Source of the DNA: an uncultured Dokdonella sp.
GTDB lineage: Bacteria; Pseudomonadota; Gammaproteobacteria; Xanthomonadales; Rhodanobacteraceae
Direction of reading: 5' to 3'
DNA length: 44,502 bases
NCBI GenBank assembly: GCA_934526015.1
Contig: CAKSZY010000017.1
Span: 1-44,502 of the forward strand
Under the pieces are notes generated by a model that searched no databases, was not told where the DNA came from, and worked only from the letters and a program-made list of their open reading frames with translations. Below are positions 28,515-37,759 of this stretch, one piece after another. The translations under genes were made by a program, and so were the position numbers. Within the stretch, counting starts at the first letter, position 1, and each line of letters starts with the position of its first letter.

Positions 28515-29903
28515 TCAAGGCGCACGCGGGAGCTCGATGTGGAATGTGGCGCCATGATCCGGCCGGCTGCGCACGTCGATGCGTCCGCCGGCCGCCGCGA
28601 TCAGGTCGGCCACCACCGCGAGGCCGAGCCCGGTCCCCTGCCCGGCCGGCTTGGTCGTGAAGAACGGCTCGAAGATGCGCTGGCGGACCTCGTCGCTCAT
28701 GCCCCGCCCGCTGTCGGTGAACGCGATCGCGACGGTGTCGGTGGCGCTCGCATCGACGGCGATGCGGAACGTTCCGCCTTGCGGCATCGCCTGATGCGCG
28801 TTGGTGGCGATGTTGAGCACGAGCAGCGCGAACTGGTTGCGGTCGAAGCGGATGGCGGCCGGCGCGGAGGACGGCTCGAAGTCCACCTGCACGCCGGCCT
28901 CGAACAACTGCGCGAGCATGGGGCGCATCTCGGCCAGCACCTCGTTCACGTCGAACACCTCGATGCGGGTCGCGTCGCGGCGGGCGAAGTTCAGCAGCGT
29001 CTGCGCCACCGCCGTGGCGCGCCGCGTCGCCGCGTCGATGCCGGTCAGCGCATTCCTCGCTTCGTCGAGCGCCTCGCTGCGCAGGCCGCGGCGCACATGG
29101 CCGGCGATCAGCCCGAGCAGATGGTTGAAGTCGTGGGTCACGCCGCTGGCGAGATGACCCACCACCTCGACCTTGCGCGCATGGATGAGCTGCTCGGTGA
29201 CGCGCTCGCGCTCGGCGATTTCCTCGCTCAGCCGCGCATTGCTGCGCGCCAGCTCGTCGCCGCGCCGGTTGGCGTCGCGCAGGGCGGTGCGCAACGCCGC
29301 CACGCTGCGGTCGATCACGATCGCGATGAGCAGGAACAGCACGCCGCCGATCACGCCGGCGCCGATACGATCGCCCGTCGACAGGCGCGACGGCGACGGC
29401 GAGTGGACGTCCACCCACACCCCGGCCGCGAAGGCCACGAGGTACACCGCATACATCGCCCACAGCGCCTTGCGCCCGACGACGAGACCGGCGAGCACGA
29501 GCCAGACCACCTGGATCGGCTGCTCGTAGCCCTGCCTGTCGAAGCCGGTCTGCACGTAGGCGGCGACCACGAACACGGCCACGACCGCGAGCAACTGCCG
29601 GGTCGCCCACTGGAAGCGGCCGCGCCGGATCAGCGCGAAGCTCGCCATGGCGACGGCGCTGATGAACAGGCTCATGGCGAGACTCGCCGTCTCGCCCGCG
29701 CGCCACGCGAGACCGCTGAACACGATGCGGTAGAACCACAGCAGCGGCGGCGCGATGCCGACGACGAGCAGCACGATCTGCAGCATCGGCGCGTTGCGCC
29801 GATCGACGGCATCGGCGATCGGCACGTCGGCGAGCCAGCGGCGGGCGGCCCGCAGCAGGCGGACCGGCGGGCTCCTTCCGTTCATTCGTGCGGGTGCGTT
29901 CAT
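28515..29903 (-). CDS. Membrane sensor histidine kinase
   Basis: A 462-residue protein. About six hydrophobic helices (roughly 40-62, 75-92, 103-118, 129-143, 147-165, 180-198) make an integral sensor without a periplasmic domain. A linker coiled coil (RRGDELARSNARLSEEIAER) leads to the phospho-acceptor His257 (SGVTHDFNHLL), N-box LNIATNAHQAM, G1 DSGRGMS, F-box FEPFFTTKP and G2 GTGLGLAVV. The HDFNN-like H-box is typical of kinases related to NtrB/HWE-adjacent groups. The ATG at 29903 has AAGAGG about 9 bp upstream. It presumably phosphorylates the response regulator encoded downstream. The signal is unknown. Confidence 0.88.
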   Translation of the reverse strand: MNAPARMNGRSPPVRLLRAARRWLADVPIADAVDRRNAPMLQIVLLVVGIAPPLLWFYRIVFSGLAWRAGETASLAMSLFISAVAMASFALIRRGRFQWATRQLLAVVAVFVVAAYVQTGFDRQGYEQPIQVVWLVLAGLVVGRKALWAMYAVYLVAFAAGVWVDVHSPSPSRLSTGDRIGAGVIGGVLFLLIAIVIDRSVAALRTALRDANRRGDELARSNARLSEEIAERERVTEQLIHARKVEVVGHLASGVTHDFNHLLGLIAGHVRRGLRSEALDEARNALTGIDAATRRATAVAQTLLNFARRDATRIEVFDVNEVLAEMRPMLAQLFEAGVQVDFEPSSAPAAIRFDRNQFALLVLNIATNAHQAMPQGGTFRIAVDASATDTVAIAFTDSGRGMSDEVRQRIFEPFFTTKPAGQGTGLGLAVVADLIAAAGGRIDVRSRPDHGATFHIELPRAP

Positions 29904-30057
29904 CGCCGCCTCTTGGAAAATCCCGGCCCGCTTCACGAAAGCGCCGGTCGCTTGCAGCCGCTGCGCATCTTATCCGTTCCTTCGCCTTCGACTCCCTTCT
30001 TCGCTTGCCAACGGCCAGGAGTCTGCGTGGCCGAAGCAATCGGCGTGAAGGTACCCG

Positions 30058-30140
30058 AGCCGAGCAAGCTCGGCTCTACGACGGCCCGGTGAGGCATTGC
30101 TTTCGTAGAGCGGAGCTTGCTCCGCTGCTTCGGCTTTTCC
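30058..30140. repeat. Inverted pair of GTAG REP-like palindromes upstream of lhr
   Basis: A minus-oriented copy AGCCGAG-CAAG-CTCGGCT (30058-30075) ends in CTAC (30076-30079, GTAG on the minus strand). A plus-oriented copy GTAG then AGCGGAG-CTTG-CTCCGCT (30105-30126) follows. The second copy and its tail match 9644-9680. The pair occupies the 291-bp gap between the divergent kinase and lhr genes, which also holds their promoters. Confidence 0.75.
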
Positions 30141-30194
30141 CACTCCACCGGCGCGTCTCACGCGGTGAGAGCGCGGCAGGTGTAGGCTCGACCG

Positions 30195-33100
30195 ATGTCC
30201 GCCGCCGTCGATTTCCATCCCGCCGTCAGCGCGTGGTTCGCGCGCACGTTTGCCGCACCGACGCCGGCCCAGCTCGAGGCCTGGCCGGCGATCCAGGCCG
30301 GCCGGCACGCGCTGGTCGCCGCGCCGACCGGGTCCGGCAAGACGCTCGCGGCCTTCCTTGCCGCGATCGACGGGCTCGTCCGCGAAGGACTCGTGTTCGG
30401 CCTGCCCGAGCAGACCTTCGTCGTCTACGTGTCGCCGCTGAAGGCGCTGTCGAACGACATCGCGGTGAACCTCGAAGCGCCGCTGGCCGGCATCCGCACC
30501 GAACTCGAACAGCGCGGGCATCTCGACATCGACATCCGCACCGCCGTGCGCACCGGCGACACGCCGGCGGCCGAGCGCCAGCGCATGCTCAAGAACCCGC
30601 CGCACATCCTCGTGACCACGCCGGAGTCGCTGTACGTGCTGCTCGGTTCCGAATCGGGCCGGCTCATGCTCGGCGGCGTGCGCACGGTCATCGTCGACGA
30701 GATCCACGCGCTGGTCGGCAACAAGCGCGGCAGCCATCTTGCGCTGAGCCTCGAACGCCTCGAGGCGCTGTGCGGGCGCCGGCTCGTGCGCGTCGGCCTG
30801 TCGGCGACGCAGGAACCGATCGACGAGGTCGCGCGCTTCCTCGTCGGCGCCAGCCACGTCGACCGCGACGGCGTGCCCGACTGCACGATCGTCGACAGCG
30901 GCCACGTGCGCGCGCGCGATCTCGCCCTCGACATGCCGCCGGTGCCGCTCGAAGCGGTCATGTCGGGCGCGGCCTGGGAACTGGTCCACGACCGTCTCGC
31001 CGCGCTCGTCGAGGCGCATCGCACGACCCTCGTCTTCGCCAACACGCGGCGCATGACCGAACGCATCGCCCGTCATCTCGGCGAGCGGCTCGGCAAGGAG
31101 CACGTCGGCGCGCACCACGGCTCGCTGGCGAAGGAGCTGCGCCTCGACGCCGAGCAACGCCTCAAGCGCGGCGAGCTCAAGGTGCTGGTCGCCACCGCCT
31201 CGCTCGAACTCGGCATCGACATCGGCGACGTCGACCTCGTCTGCCAGCTCGGATCACCGCACGCGATCTCGGCGTTCCTGCAGCGCGTCGGTCGTTCGGG
31301 CCACGCGGTCGGCGCCACGCCGAAGGGACGCCTGTTCCCGCTCTCGCGCGACGACCTCGTCGAGTGCACGGCCCTGCTCGATGGCGTGCGCCGCGGCGAG
31401 CTCGATCGGTTGAAGGTCCCGGCGGCACCGCTCGACGTGCTCGCCCAGCAGATCGTCGCCGAGACCGGCGCCGACGAATGGCGCGAAGACGCCCTGTTCG
31501 ACAGCGTCCGCCGCGCATGGCCATACCGCGACCTGCCGCGCGCGACGTTCGATGCGGTCGTGCGCATGCTCGCCGAGGGTTTCACGACACGTCGCGGCGC
31601 GCGCGCCGGCTATGTCCACCGCGATGCCGTGCACGGTCGCATCAAGGGCCGTCGCAACGCGCGCCTGACCGCGCTGACCTCGGGCGGCACGATCCCGGAC
31701 ACGGCCGACTATGCCGTCGTGCTCGAACCGCAGGGCCAGCCGGTCGGCAGCGTGCACGAGGACTTCGCGATCGAGAGCATGACCGGCGACGTGTTCCAGC
31801 TCGGCAACACCTCGTACCGGATCCTGCGCGTGGAGCGCGGCAAGCTCAGCGTCGAGGATGCGCACGGGCAGCCGCCGAGCATCCCGTTCTGGGTGGCCGA
31901 GGCGCCTGGACGCAGCGATGCTCTGTCGGCCGCGGTGTCACGCCTGCGCGAAACGATCGAGGCCTTGTTGACGGAGGGCGAGGGGCGAGGGGCGAGGGCT
32001 CTCGAACGCAACGGCGTGGAGACGACCGCACGTGCGCAGAGCCCTCGCCCCTCGCCCCTCTCCCTCGCAATGCGCTGGCTGATCGACGAAGCCGGTCTCG
32101 GCGAAGCCGCCGCGCAGCAGCTGGTCGACTACCTAGCGCGCGCGCGCAACGCGCTCGGCACGCTGCCGACCCGGCGACGCATCGTGCTCGAGCGCTTCTT
32201 CGACGAGTCCGGCGGCACCCAGCTCGTCGTCCACTCGCCGTTCGGCAGCCGCATCAACAAGGCCTGGGGCCTCGCCCTGCGCAAACGCTTCTGTCGCACC
32301 TTCAACTTCGAGTTGCAGGCCGCGGCCACCGAGGACGCGATCATCCTCTCGCTGTCGACCAGCCACAGCTTTCCGCTGATCGAGGTGTCGCGCTACCTGC
32401 ATTCGGCGACCGCGAAGGACGTGCTCGTGCAGGCCCTGCTCGATGCGCCGCTGTTCGGCGTGCGCTGGCGCTGGGCGGCGACCACCGCACTCGCCCTGCC
32501 GCGCTTCAGTGGCGGCCGCAGGACGGCGCCGCAGTTGCAGCGCATGAAAGCCGAGGACCTGCTGGCCACGGTGTTTCCCGACCAGGTCGCCTGCCTCGAG
32601 AACATCGTCGGCGACCGCCAGATCCCCGATCATCCGCTGGTCGAACAGACCCTGCGTGACTGCCTGACCGAAGCGATGGACGTCGACGGCTGGCTCGACC
32701 TGCTGCGCGGCATCGAGGCCGGCACGATCGAGGTGGTCGCGCGCGACCTGCCGGAGCCCTCGCCGCTCGCCGCCGAGATCCTCGGCGCACGACCGTATGC
32801 CTTCCTCGATGATGCACCGCTGGAGGAACGCCGCACGCAAGCCGTGCAGATGCGTCGCTGGAGCGACCCCGAATCGGCCGACGATCTCGGTGCACTCGAT
32901 GCGGCCGCGATCGACGCCGTGCGCGAGGAAGCCTGGCCCGATGCCCGCGACGCCGACGAAATGCACGAGGTGCTGACCGGCCTCGGCTTCGTCACCGCCG
33001 CGGAGGCGGACGCACAGGCCGGATGGTTGCCGTGGTTGCGGCAACTCGCGCGCGCCGCGCGCGCCACCCGCGTCGAAATCGCCACGCCGACGCAGGGCGC

Positions 33101-34610
33101 GCATGCCTTCTGGTGCGCGGCCGAACGCCTGCCGGTGTTGCGCGCGGTCCATGCCGATGCGCACATCGCCCCGTCGATCACCGCGCCGGCCGAACATGCC
33201 GCGGTGGCGTGGACGCGCGCGGACGCCCTGGTCGAGTTGACGCGCGCGCGCCTCGGTGCGCTCGGCCCGGTGACGGCCGCCACGCTGGCCGACACGCTTG
33301 GCGTCGACAGCGGCGACATCGGCCTCGCCCTGGTCGTGCTGGAACGCGAAGGGTCGGCGATGCGCGGTCGCTTCACGCCGGCCACACCGCACGAGGAATG
33401 GTGCGAGCGTCACCTGCTCGCACGCATCCACCGCTACACGCTCAAGCGCCTGCGTCGCGAGATCGAACCGGTCGAGCCGCGTGACTTCATGCGCTTCCTG
33501 TTCGCCTGGCAGCATGTCGACGAGGCCACGCGCATGCGCGGGCCGGAGGCGTTGCAGGCGGTTCTTGGCCAGTTGGAGGGGTATGAGGCGGCGGCTGGCG
33601 CATGGGAGAACGAGATCTTCGCGGAACGCATCAGCGACTACAGTTTCGAGTGGCTCGACGATCTCTGCCGCAGCGGACGCACGGTGTGGACGCGCATCGC
33701 CGACGCCGCCGTGGCGGCCCGCGAGCGCGCGGCCGGGCCGGTGCGGGCGACGCCGATCGTGCTGCTGCCGCGACGCACGGCCGGCGCATGGACCGCGCGC
33801 GCGCATCGGTCCGACTCCGTGCAGGTTTCCTCGCGCGCACGCGCGGTGCTTGATCACCTGCAACGGCACGGCGCCTCGTTCTTCGACGAGATTGCCGCGG
33901 CCACGCGCCTGCTCGATACCGAGCTCGAGGATGCGCTCGGCGAACTGGTCGCCCGCGGGCTGGCGAATTCGGACGGCTTCGCCGGCCTGCGCGCGCTGCT
34001 GATGCCGGCCTCGCGCCGCTCGGCCCCGCGCGGACGCCGCCTGCGCCGCGCCAATCTGCTCGGCGTCGGCGATGCCGGCCGCTGGGCGGCGAGCGCGGCG
34101 GCGTCCGCTCCCGGCGCGCCCGATGCCGACGACGAAGCCCGCGAGACGATCGCGCGCGCCCTGCTGCGCCGCCACGGCGTCGTCAGCTGGCGCCTGCTCG
34201 CGCGCGAGGCCGACTGGCTGCCGCCGTGGCGCGAACTCGTGCGCGTCTATCGTCGCCTCGAAGCACGCGGCGAAATCCGCGGCGGACGTTTCGTGCACAA
34301 CCTCGCCGGCGAACAGTTCGCCCTGCCGGAAGCGATTCCGTTGCTGCGCAAGGCGCGCGCCGAACCCCGCGAGGGCCGCCTGGTCGTCGTCGCCGCCACC
34401 GATCCGCTGAACCTGGTCGGCATCGTCACCGCCGGCGCGCGCATCCCCGCGCAGATCGGCACGCGCATCCTGTACGAAGACGGTGTGCCGGTGGCCACCC
34501 TGGTCGGCGGCAAGATCAGCGCAATCGGCGACGAAGCGCGTGCGCTGCCGGCGCATTGGTCGCAGCGGCTGCAGCGGCGCGCGGTCGAAGCACCTCTCGC
34601 GTCCGCATAG
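30195..34610 (+). CDS. lhr: Lhr-family ATP-dependent helicase
   Basis: A 1471-residue superfamily 2 helicase of the long Lhr type (E. coli Lhr is about 1540 residues). Walker A APTGSGKT (43-50), motif Ia VYVSPLKAL, Walker B DEIH (168-171), motif III LSATQ, motif [14 protein letters not shown] and motif [11 protein letters not shown] are all present. Winged-helix and Lhr-core domains and the long C-terminal half follow (ALPTRRR-like [32 protein letters not shown]). Lhr proteins are 3'-5' translocases linked to DNA repair. Residues ~594-624 come from an inverted-repeat element inserted in frame in a linker. No operon partner; REP-like pairs flank the gene. Confidence 0.93.
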   Translation: MSAAVDFHPAVSAWFARTFAAPTPAQLEAWPAIQAGRHALVAAPTGSGKTLAAFLAAIDGLVREGLVFGLPEQTFVVYVSPLKALSNDIAVNLEAPLAGIRTELEQRGHLDIDIRTAVRTGDTPAAERQRMLKNPPHILVTTPESLYVLLGSESGRLMLGGVRTVIVDEIHALVGNKRGSHLALSLERLEALCGRRLVRVGLSATQEPIDEVARFLVGASHVDRDGVPDCTIVDSGHVRARDLALDMPPVPLEAVMSGAAWELVHDRLAALVEAHRTTLVFANTRRMTERIARHLGERLGKEHVGAHHGSLAKELRLDAEQRLKRGELKVLVATASLELGIDIGDVDLVCQLGSPHAISAFLQRVGRSGHAVGATPKGRLFPLSRDDLVECTALLDGVRRGELDRLKVPAAPLDVLAQQIVAETGADEWREDALFDSVRRAWPYRDLPRATFDAVVRMLAEGFTTRRGARAGYVHRDAVHGRIKGRRNARLTALTSGGTIPDTADYAVVLEPQGQPVGSVHEDFAIESMTGDVFQLGNTSYRILRVERGKLSVEDAHGQPPSIPFWVAEAPGRSDALSAAVSRLRETIEALLTEGEGRGARALERNGVETTARAQSPRPSPLSLAMRWLIDEAGLGEAAAQQLVDYLARARNALGTLPTRRRIVLERFFDESGGTQLVVHSPFGSRINKAWGLALRKRFCRTFNFELQAAATEDAIILSLSTSHSFPLIEVSRYLHSATAKDVLVQALLDAPLFGVRWRWAATTALALPRFSGGRRTAPQLQRMKAEDLLATVFPDQVACLENIVGDRQIPDHPLVEQTLRDCLTEAMDVDGWLDLLRGIEAGTIEVVARDLPEPSPLAAEILGARPYAFLDDAPLEERRTQAVQMRRWSDPESADDLGALDAAAIDAVREEAWPDARDADEMHEVLTGLGFVTAAEADAQAGWLPWLRQLARAARATRVEIATPTQGAHAFWCAAERLPVLRAVHADAHIAPSITAPAEHAAVAWTRADALVELTRARLGALGPVTAATLADTLGVDSGDIGLALVVLEREGSAMRGRFTPATPHEEWCERHLLARIHRYTLKRLRREIEPVEPRDFMRFLFAWQHVDEATRMRGPEALQAVLGQLEGYEAAAGAWENEIFAERISDYSFEWLDDLCRSGRTVWTRIADAAVAARERAAGPVRATPIVLLPRRTAGAWTARAHRSDSVQVSSRARAVLDHLQRHGASFFDEIAAATRLLDTELEDALGELVARGLANSDGFAGLRALLMPASRRSAPRGRRLRRANLLGVGDAGRWAASAAASAPGAPDADDEARETIARALLRRHGVVSWRLLAREADWLPPWRELVRVYRRLEARGEIRGGRFVHNLAGEQFALPEAIPLLRKARAEPREGRLVVVAATDPLNLVGIVTAGARIPAQIGTRILYEDGVPVATLVGGKISAIGDEARALPAHWSQRLQRRAVEAPLASA
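31974..32066. repeat. In-frame inverted-repeat element with AGGGGCG heptamers inside lhr
   Basis: Arms 31974-32002 and 32038-32066 are 29 bp each, reverse complementary except for one base, around a 35-nt loop. Each arm contains tandem heptamers (AGGGGCG) ending in AGGGCTCT. The 93 bp are a multiple of three and are translated as about 31 residues (EGRGARAL ... QSPRPSPL) with no stop. The composition differs from the surrounding helicase sequence. Confidence 0.88.
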
Positions 34611-34613
34611 CCG

Positions 34614-34682
34614 CAGCAGCGGAGCAAGCTCCCGGAAAACACTGGATCGTGCGGGCTCGTTGCGGAACCGAGCTTGCTCGGC
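34614..34682. repeat. REP-like pair downstream of lhr
   Basis: A degenerate minus-oriented copy AGCGGAGCAAGCT (34618-34630) and a plus-oriented hairpin CCGAG-CTTG-CTCGG (34668-34681), related to the pair upstream of lhr. They fill most of the 159-bp gap between convergent lhr and rpiA and may also act as a transcription end point. Confidence 0.6.
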
Positions 34683-34769
34683 CCTGCAGGGAACCTGCGT
34701 GCCTCGACGTCTTCGCAGAGCGGGCCAGCCCTGAGAGACGACCTCAGGAGCGGCTCCCCGGCACCGCCC

Positions 34770-35404
34770 TCATGCCTGCTCGCCGGTCAATACGACGTCG
34801 GCGCGACGACGTGCAAACAGGCCGACGGTGACGATGCCGGTGATCTGGTTGAGCTCGCTTTCCAGCGTGACCGGGTCGCTGATGCGCAGATGGTGCACGT
34901 CGAGGATCCAGTTGCCGTTGTCGGTCACCACGCCATCGCGCCAGACCGGCTGGCCGCCGAGTTCGACGAGCGCGCGCGCGACATGACTGCGGGCCATCGG
35001 GATCACCTCGATCGGCAGCGGGAAGCGGCCGAGCACGTCGACCTTCTTGCCGGGATCGATGATGCAGACGAAGCGCTTCGAGGCCGCGGCGATGATCTTC
35101 TCGCGGGTCAGCGCGGCGCCACCGCCCTTGATCAGGCAGCCGTTCGGGTCACACTCGTCGGCGCCGTCGACGTAGAGCTCGAGCGGGCCGGTGGCATTGA
35201 GGTCGAGTACCGGGATGCCGTGATCCTTCAACAGTCGGGTCGACTGCTCCGAGCTCGACACCGTGCCTTCGATGTCGCGCTTGCGCTCGGCCAGCGCGTC
35301 GATGAAGTGGCGCACCGTCGATCCGGTGCCGACGCCGACGATCATGCCGGTCTCGACGTATCGCATTGCCGCGCGCGCGGCGCGGCGCTTGCCTTCCTCG
35401 TTGC

Positions 35405-35408
<4 letters not shown>
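34770..35408 (-). CDS. rpiA: Ribose-5-phosphate isomerase A
   Basis: A 212-residue cytoplasmic enzyme interconverting ribose-5-phosphate and ribulose-5-phosphate in the pentose phosphate pathway. It shows GVGTGSTV (phosphate-binding loop), SSEQSTRLL, the catalytic DGADE stretch ([19 protein letters not shown]) and FPLPIEVIP. Length is typical. Its ATG overlaps the EVE-protein stop (ATGA), so the two are translationally coupled. In E. coli rpiA is also close to fau-ssrS-zapA, which supports the regional synteny. Confidence 0.95.
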
Positions 35409-35878
<470 letters not shown>

Positions 35879-36038
35879 GCGGCAGCTCCAGCGGTTGGCT
35901 CACTCTTCATCAACCAGCAGCGCCTGCTCATGCGGCAGCTCCAGAGGTTGGCTCGCTTTTCATCAACCAGCAGCGCCTGCTCATGGATGTCTCCAGCGGT
36001 TGGTTCGCGTTTCCTTCCTCCGTGGCAGCGCGCGGTGT

Positions 36039-36662
36039 TCATGCCGGCGCGGCGCCGCAAGGATCGTCCTGTGCGGGCCAGCAGTCGATCAGTCCGCTTT
36101 CGGTGGCGACGTAGTCGAGACGCAGGTCCCAGGCGGCCGGCTCGATGCGTTCGAGTTCCTGGGCGGCATATCCGATGCCGACGAGGACCGGAGTCGTCAT
36201 CGCCGTGCGGCCGCGCAGACCGGCAAAGGTCGCGTCGTAGTAGCCGCCGCCATAGCCGAGGCGCCCGCCGTGGCGGTCGAATCCGAGCAGCGGCACGAGC
36301 ACGACGTCGATGTCGCCGGCATCGGCATGCACGACGTCGGCACCGGCCGGTTCGGGAATGCCGTAGCGGTTCGGTTCGAGGTGAATGCCGGGACGCCACA
36401 GGGCGAAGCGCAACTGGCGCGGACCGGTGATGCAGGGCAGGAAGAACTGCTGGTCGCGCGAACGCAGGCTGGTGACGACGTTGTGCAGCGGCAGTTCGCC
36501 GTCGATCGCCCAGTATCCGGCGACGCGCGTGTCGGTCAGGAACTCGGGCAGCTGCTCGAGCGAACGCAGCACGCCGGCCGCGGCGGCCATGCGCTCGCCC
36601 GCATCGAGGCGGCGGCGGCGCTCGCGCAGTTCGCTGCGCAGGGTCTTGCGCTCGTCATCCAC
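36039..36662 (-). CDS. fau: 5-formyltetrahydrofolate cyclo-ligase
   Basis: A 207-residue enzyme (YgfA/Fau family) that converts 5-formyl-THF to 5,10-methenyl-THF with ATP. It shows LRSELRERRRRLDAGER, the substrate region GYWAIDGELPLHNV, PGIHLEPNRYGIPEP, and the signature VPLLGFDRHGGRLGYGGGYYD. The start is a GTG at 36662; no in-frame ATG is closer to the family N-terminus. It lies 28 bp downstream of the 6S RNA on the same strand, the ssrS-fau arrangement known in E. coli, where fau is read through from ssrS. The C-terminal CGAAPA is not conserved. Confidence 0.92.
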   Translation of the reverse strand: MDDERKTLRSELRERRRRLDAGERMAAAAGVLRSLEQLPEFLTDTRVAGYWAIDGELPLHNVVTSLRSRDQQFFLPCITGPRQLRFALWRPGIHLEPNRYGIPEPAGADVVHADAGDIDVVLVPLLGFDRHGGRLGYGGGYYDATFAGLRGRTAMTTPVLVGIGYAAQELERIEPAAWDLRLDYVATESGLIDCWPAQDDPCGAAPA

Positions 36663-36689
36663 TCTTCAGCGCCGCGGGAAAAGGAAGGG

Positions 36690-36884
36690 GTGGCGTCCTC
36701 CGCCGTGCCGATGCGCACCTAACGACCTTGAACCATCGGTTCAGGTGGGAGTGCCAACACGCGATCATCAGGCTTTCCGCCGAAGCGGACTTGCACACCG
36801 ACCGGCGCGTGGCGGTCCCGGGGTCGCTACAGGAACAAGGCAATATGTTGGAATGCGCTGTCGCACACCGCCGAGGACACCGGG
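36690..36884 (-). ncRNA. ssrS: 6S RNA
   Basis: About 190 nt on the minus strand between zapA and fau, the classical location. The 5' end GGTGTCCTC (36881-36873) pairs with GAGGACGCC near the 3' end (36700-36692) as a closing stem with one G-U pair. The 3' region reads CACCTGAACCGATGGTTCAA then GGTCGTTAGGTGCGCATCGG, closely matching the conserved E. coli 6S segment CACCTTGAACCAAGGGTTCA. A -10 box lies directly upstream. 6S RNA mimics an open promoter and sequesters the housekeeping RNA polymerase holoenzyme in stationary phase. End positions are estimated to within a few bases. Confidence 0.88.
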
Positions 36885-36888
36885 GGCT

Positions 36889-36919
36889 ATTCTAGGGATG
36901 CTCCGACGCATCCCGCAAC
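36889..36919 (-). promoter_or_regulatory. 6S RNA promoter with internal inverted repeat
   Basis: -10 TAGAAT (minus strand, 36894-36889) puts the start about 6-8 nt before the predicted 5' end of 6S RNA. A weak -35 TTGCGG (36918-36913) is 18 bp upstream. The spacer holds GGGATGC (36895-36901) and GCATCCC (36908-36914), a 7-bp inverted repeat related to the msrB-end palindrome. Confidence 0.65.
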
Positions 36920-36920
36920 G

Positions 36921-37119
36921 ACGCTCGCCACGCGTGCGGAAGCGCGACTTCACGCCGCAACGCAGACACGGGTGCGGCGCCACGCGTGCCGCCGCCCGGG
37001 CGGGCCGCGTCCATCCGGGAACGTCCGCCACGCGCCGCTGGCGCGCGACCGCATGCGGCGATCGGTCCGCCGGCGGCGACGTTCAGGGAGGGCAGCGGCG
37101 CGAGGTCGGGCGGCGACGC
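36921..37119. other. 199-bp gap between zapA and the 6S promoter, no gene seen
   Basis: GC-rich sequence downstream of the zapA stop. It has no coding stretch with family similarity, no T-tract terminator and no clear repeat. It may include read-through from zapA into 6S. Confidence 0.5.
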
Positions 37120-37419
37120 TCACGGCGCCGGCGGCAATCCGGCATCCAGCTTCGACTTCAGGCGGTCGATCTGCCGCGCCAGTGCATTCGAGCCGGTCTC
37201 GGTGCGGCTGCGCAGGTCGAGCAGTTCGTGGGCGAGGTTGAGCGCGGCCAGCACGGCAATGCGGTCGAGCCCGCCGCCGCGGTTGGTGCCGGCGTTGCGC
37301 AGTTCGCGCAGCTTGTCGTCGAGCAGGGCGGCGGCGCGCATCAGGCCGGGGCGCTCTTCCTGCGTGCAGGCGATCAGGTAGTCGCGATCGAGGATGCGGA
37401 CGGAAACGGGCTCGCTCAT
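37120..37419 (-). CDS. zapA: Cell division protein ZapA
   Basis: A 99-residue protein that binds and bundles FtsZ filaments at the division ring. It shows the ZapA pattern VSVRILDRDYLIACTQEERP, the helix LMRAAALLDDKLRELRNAG, RIAVLAALNLAHELLDLRS and a C-terminal coiled coil. Its ATG overlaps the preceding gene's stop (ATGA). The downstream 6S RNA and fau match the E. coli zapA-ssrS-fau order. Confidence 0.93.
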   Translation of the reverse strand: MSEPVSVRILDRDYLIACTQEERPGLMRAAALLDDKLRELRNAGTNRGGGLDRIAVLAALNLAHELLDLRSRTETGSNALARQIDRLKSKLDAGLPPAP

Positions 37420-37643
37420 CCCTGGTTCTGCTCCAGCGATTTCAGCCGCCCGATCATCGCCTCGACGCGCGTGCGCGCCTGCTCGTTGCGCGCGATCAGG
37501 GTGGCGCGCTCGTTGGCCAGTTGTTCCTGGCTGTGGCGCAGGCTGCGGTTCTCCTCGCCGAGCCGCCGGCACAGCTCGACCAGCCGGTCGACGCGTTCGT
37601 CGATTTCGGCCAGTGCGGGCAGGTTGGGGTCGGGCGTCGACAT
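37416..37643 (-). CDS. ZapB-like coiled-coil protein (TIGR02449 type)
   Basis: A 75-residue protein almost entirely coiled coil (IDERVDRLVELCRRLGEENR, LANERATLIARNEQARTRVE). Small proteins of this type are regularly encoded just before zapA and resemble the division factor ZapB, which links ZapA to the chromosome terminus. Translationally coupled to zapA by an ATGA overlap. The assignment rests on size, coiled coil and position. Confidence 0.8.
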   Translation of the reverse strand: MSTPDPNLPALAEIDERVDRLVELCRRLGEENRSLRHSQEQLANERATLIARNEQARTRVEAMIGRLKSLEQNQG

Positions 37644-37652
37644 GGCGGCAAT

Positions 37653-37682
37653 ATACTAAGCCGGGCAGGCACAAGCCACATT
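37653..37682 (-). promoter_or_regulatory. Candidate zapB-like/zapA promoter
   Basis: TAGTAT (minus strand, 37658-37653) lies 10 bp before the ATG at 37643, with a weak TGTGGC about 16 bp upstream. The short distance implies a nearly leaderless mRNA, or that only the -10 motif is coincidental. Confidence 0.35.
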
Positions 37683-37759
37683 CCGCGCCGCGCCGCCACC
37701 GGCGGGCTTGCGGGGCATGCGGCCGGCCCCTGCCGCGACCCGGCGCATGCGGGTTCTGC

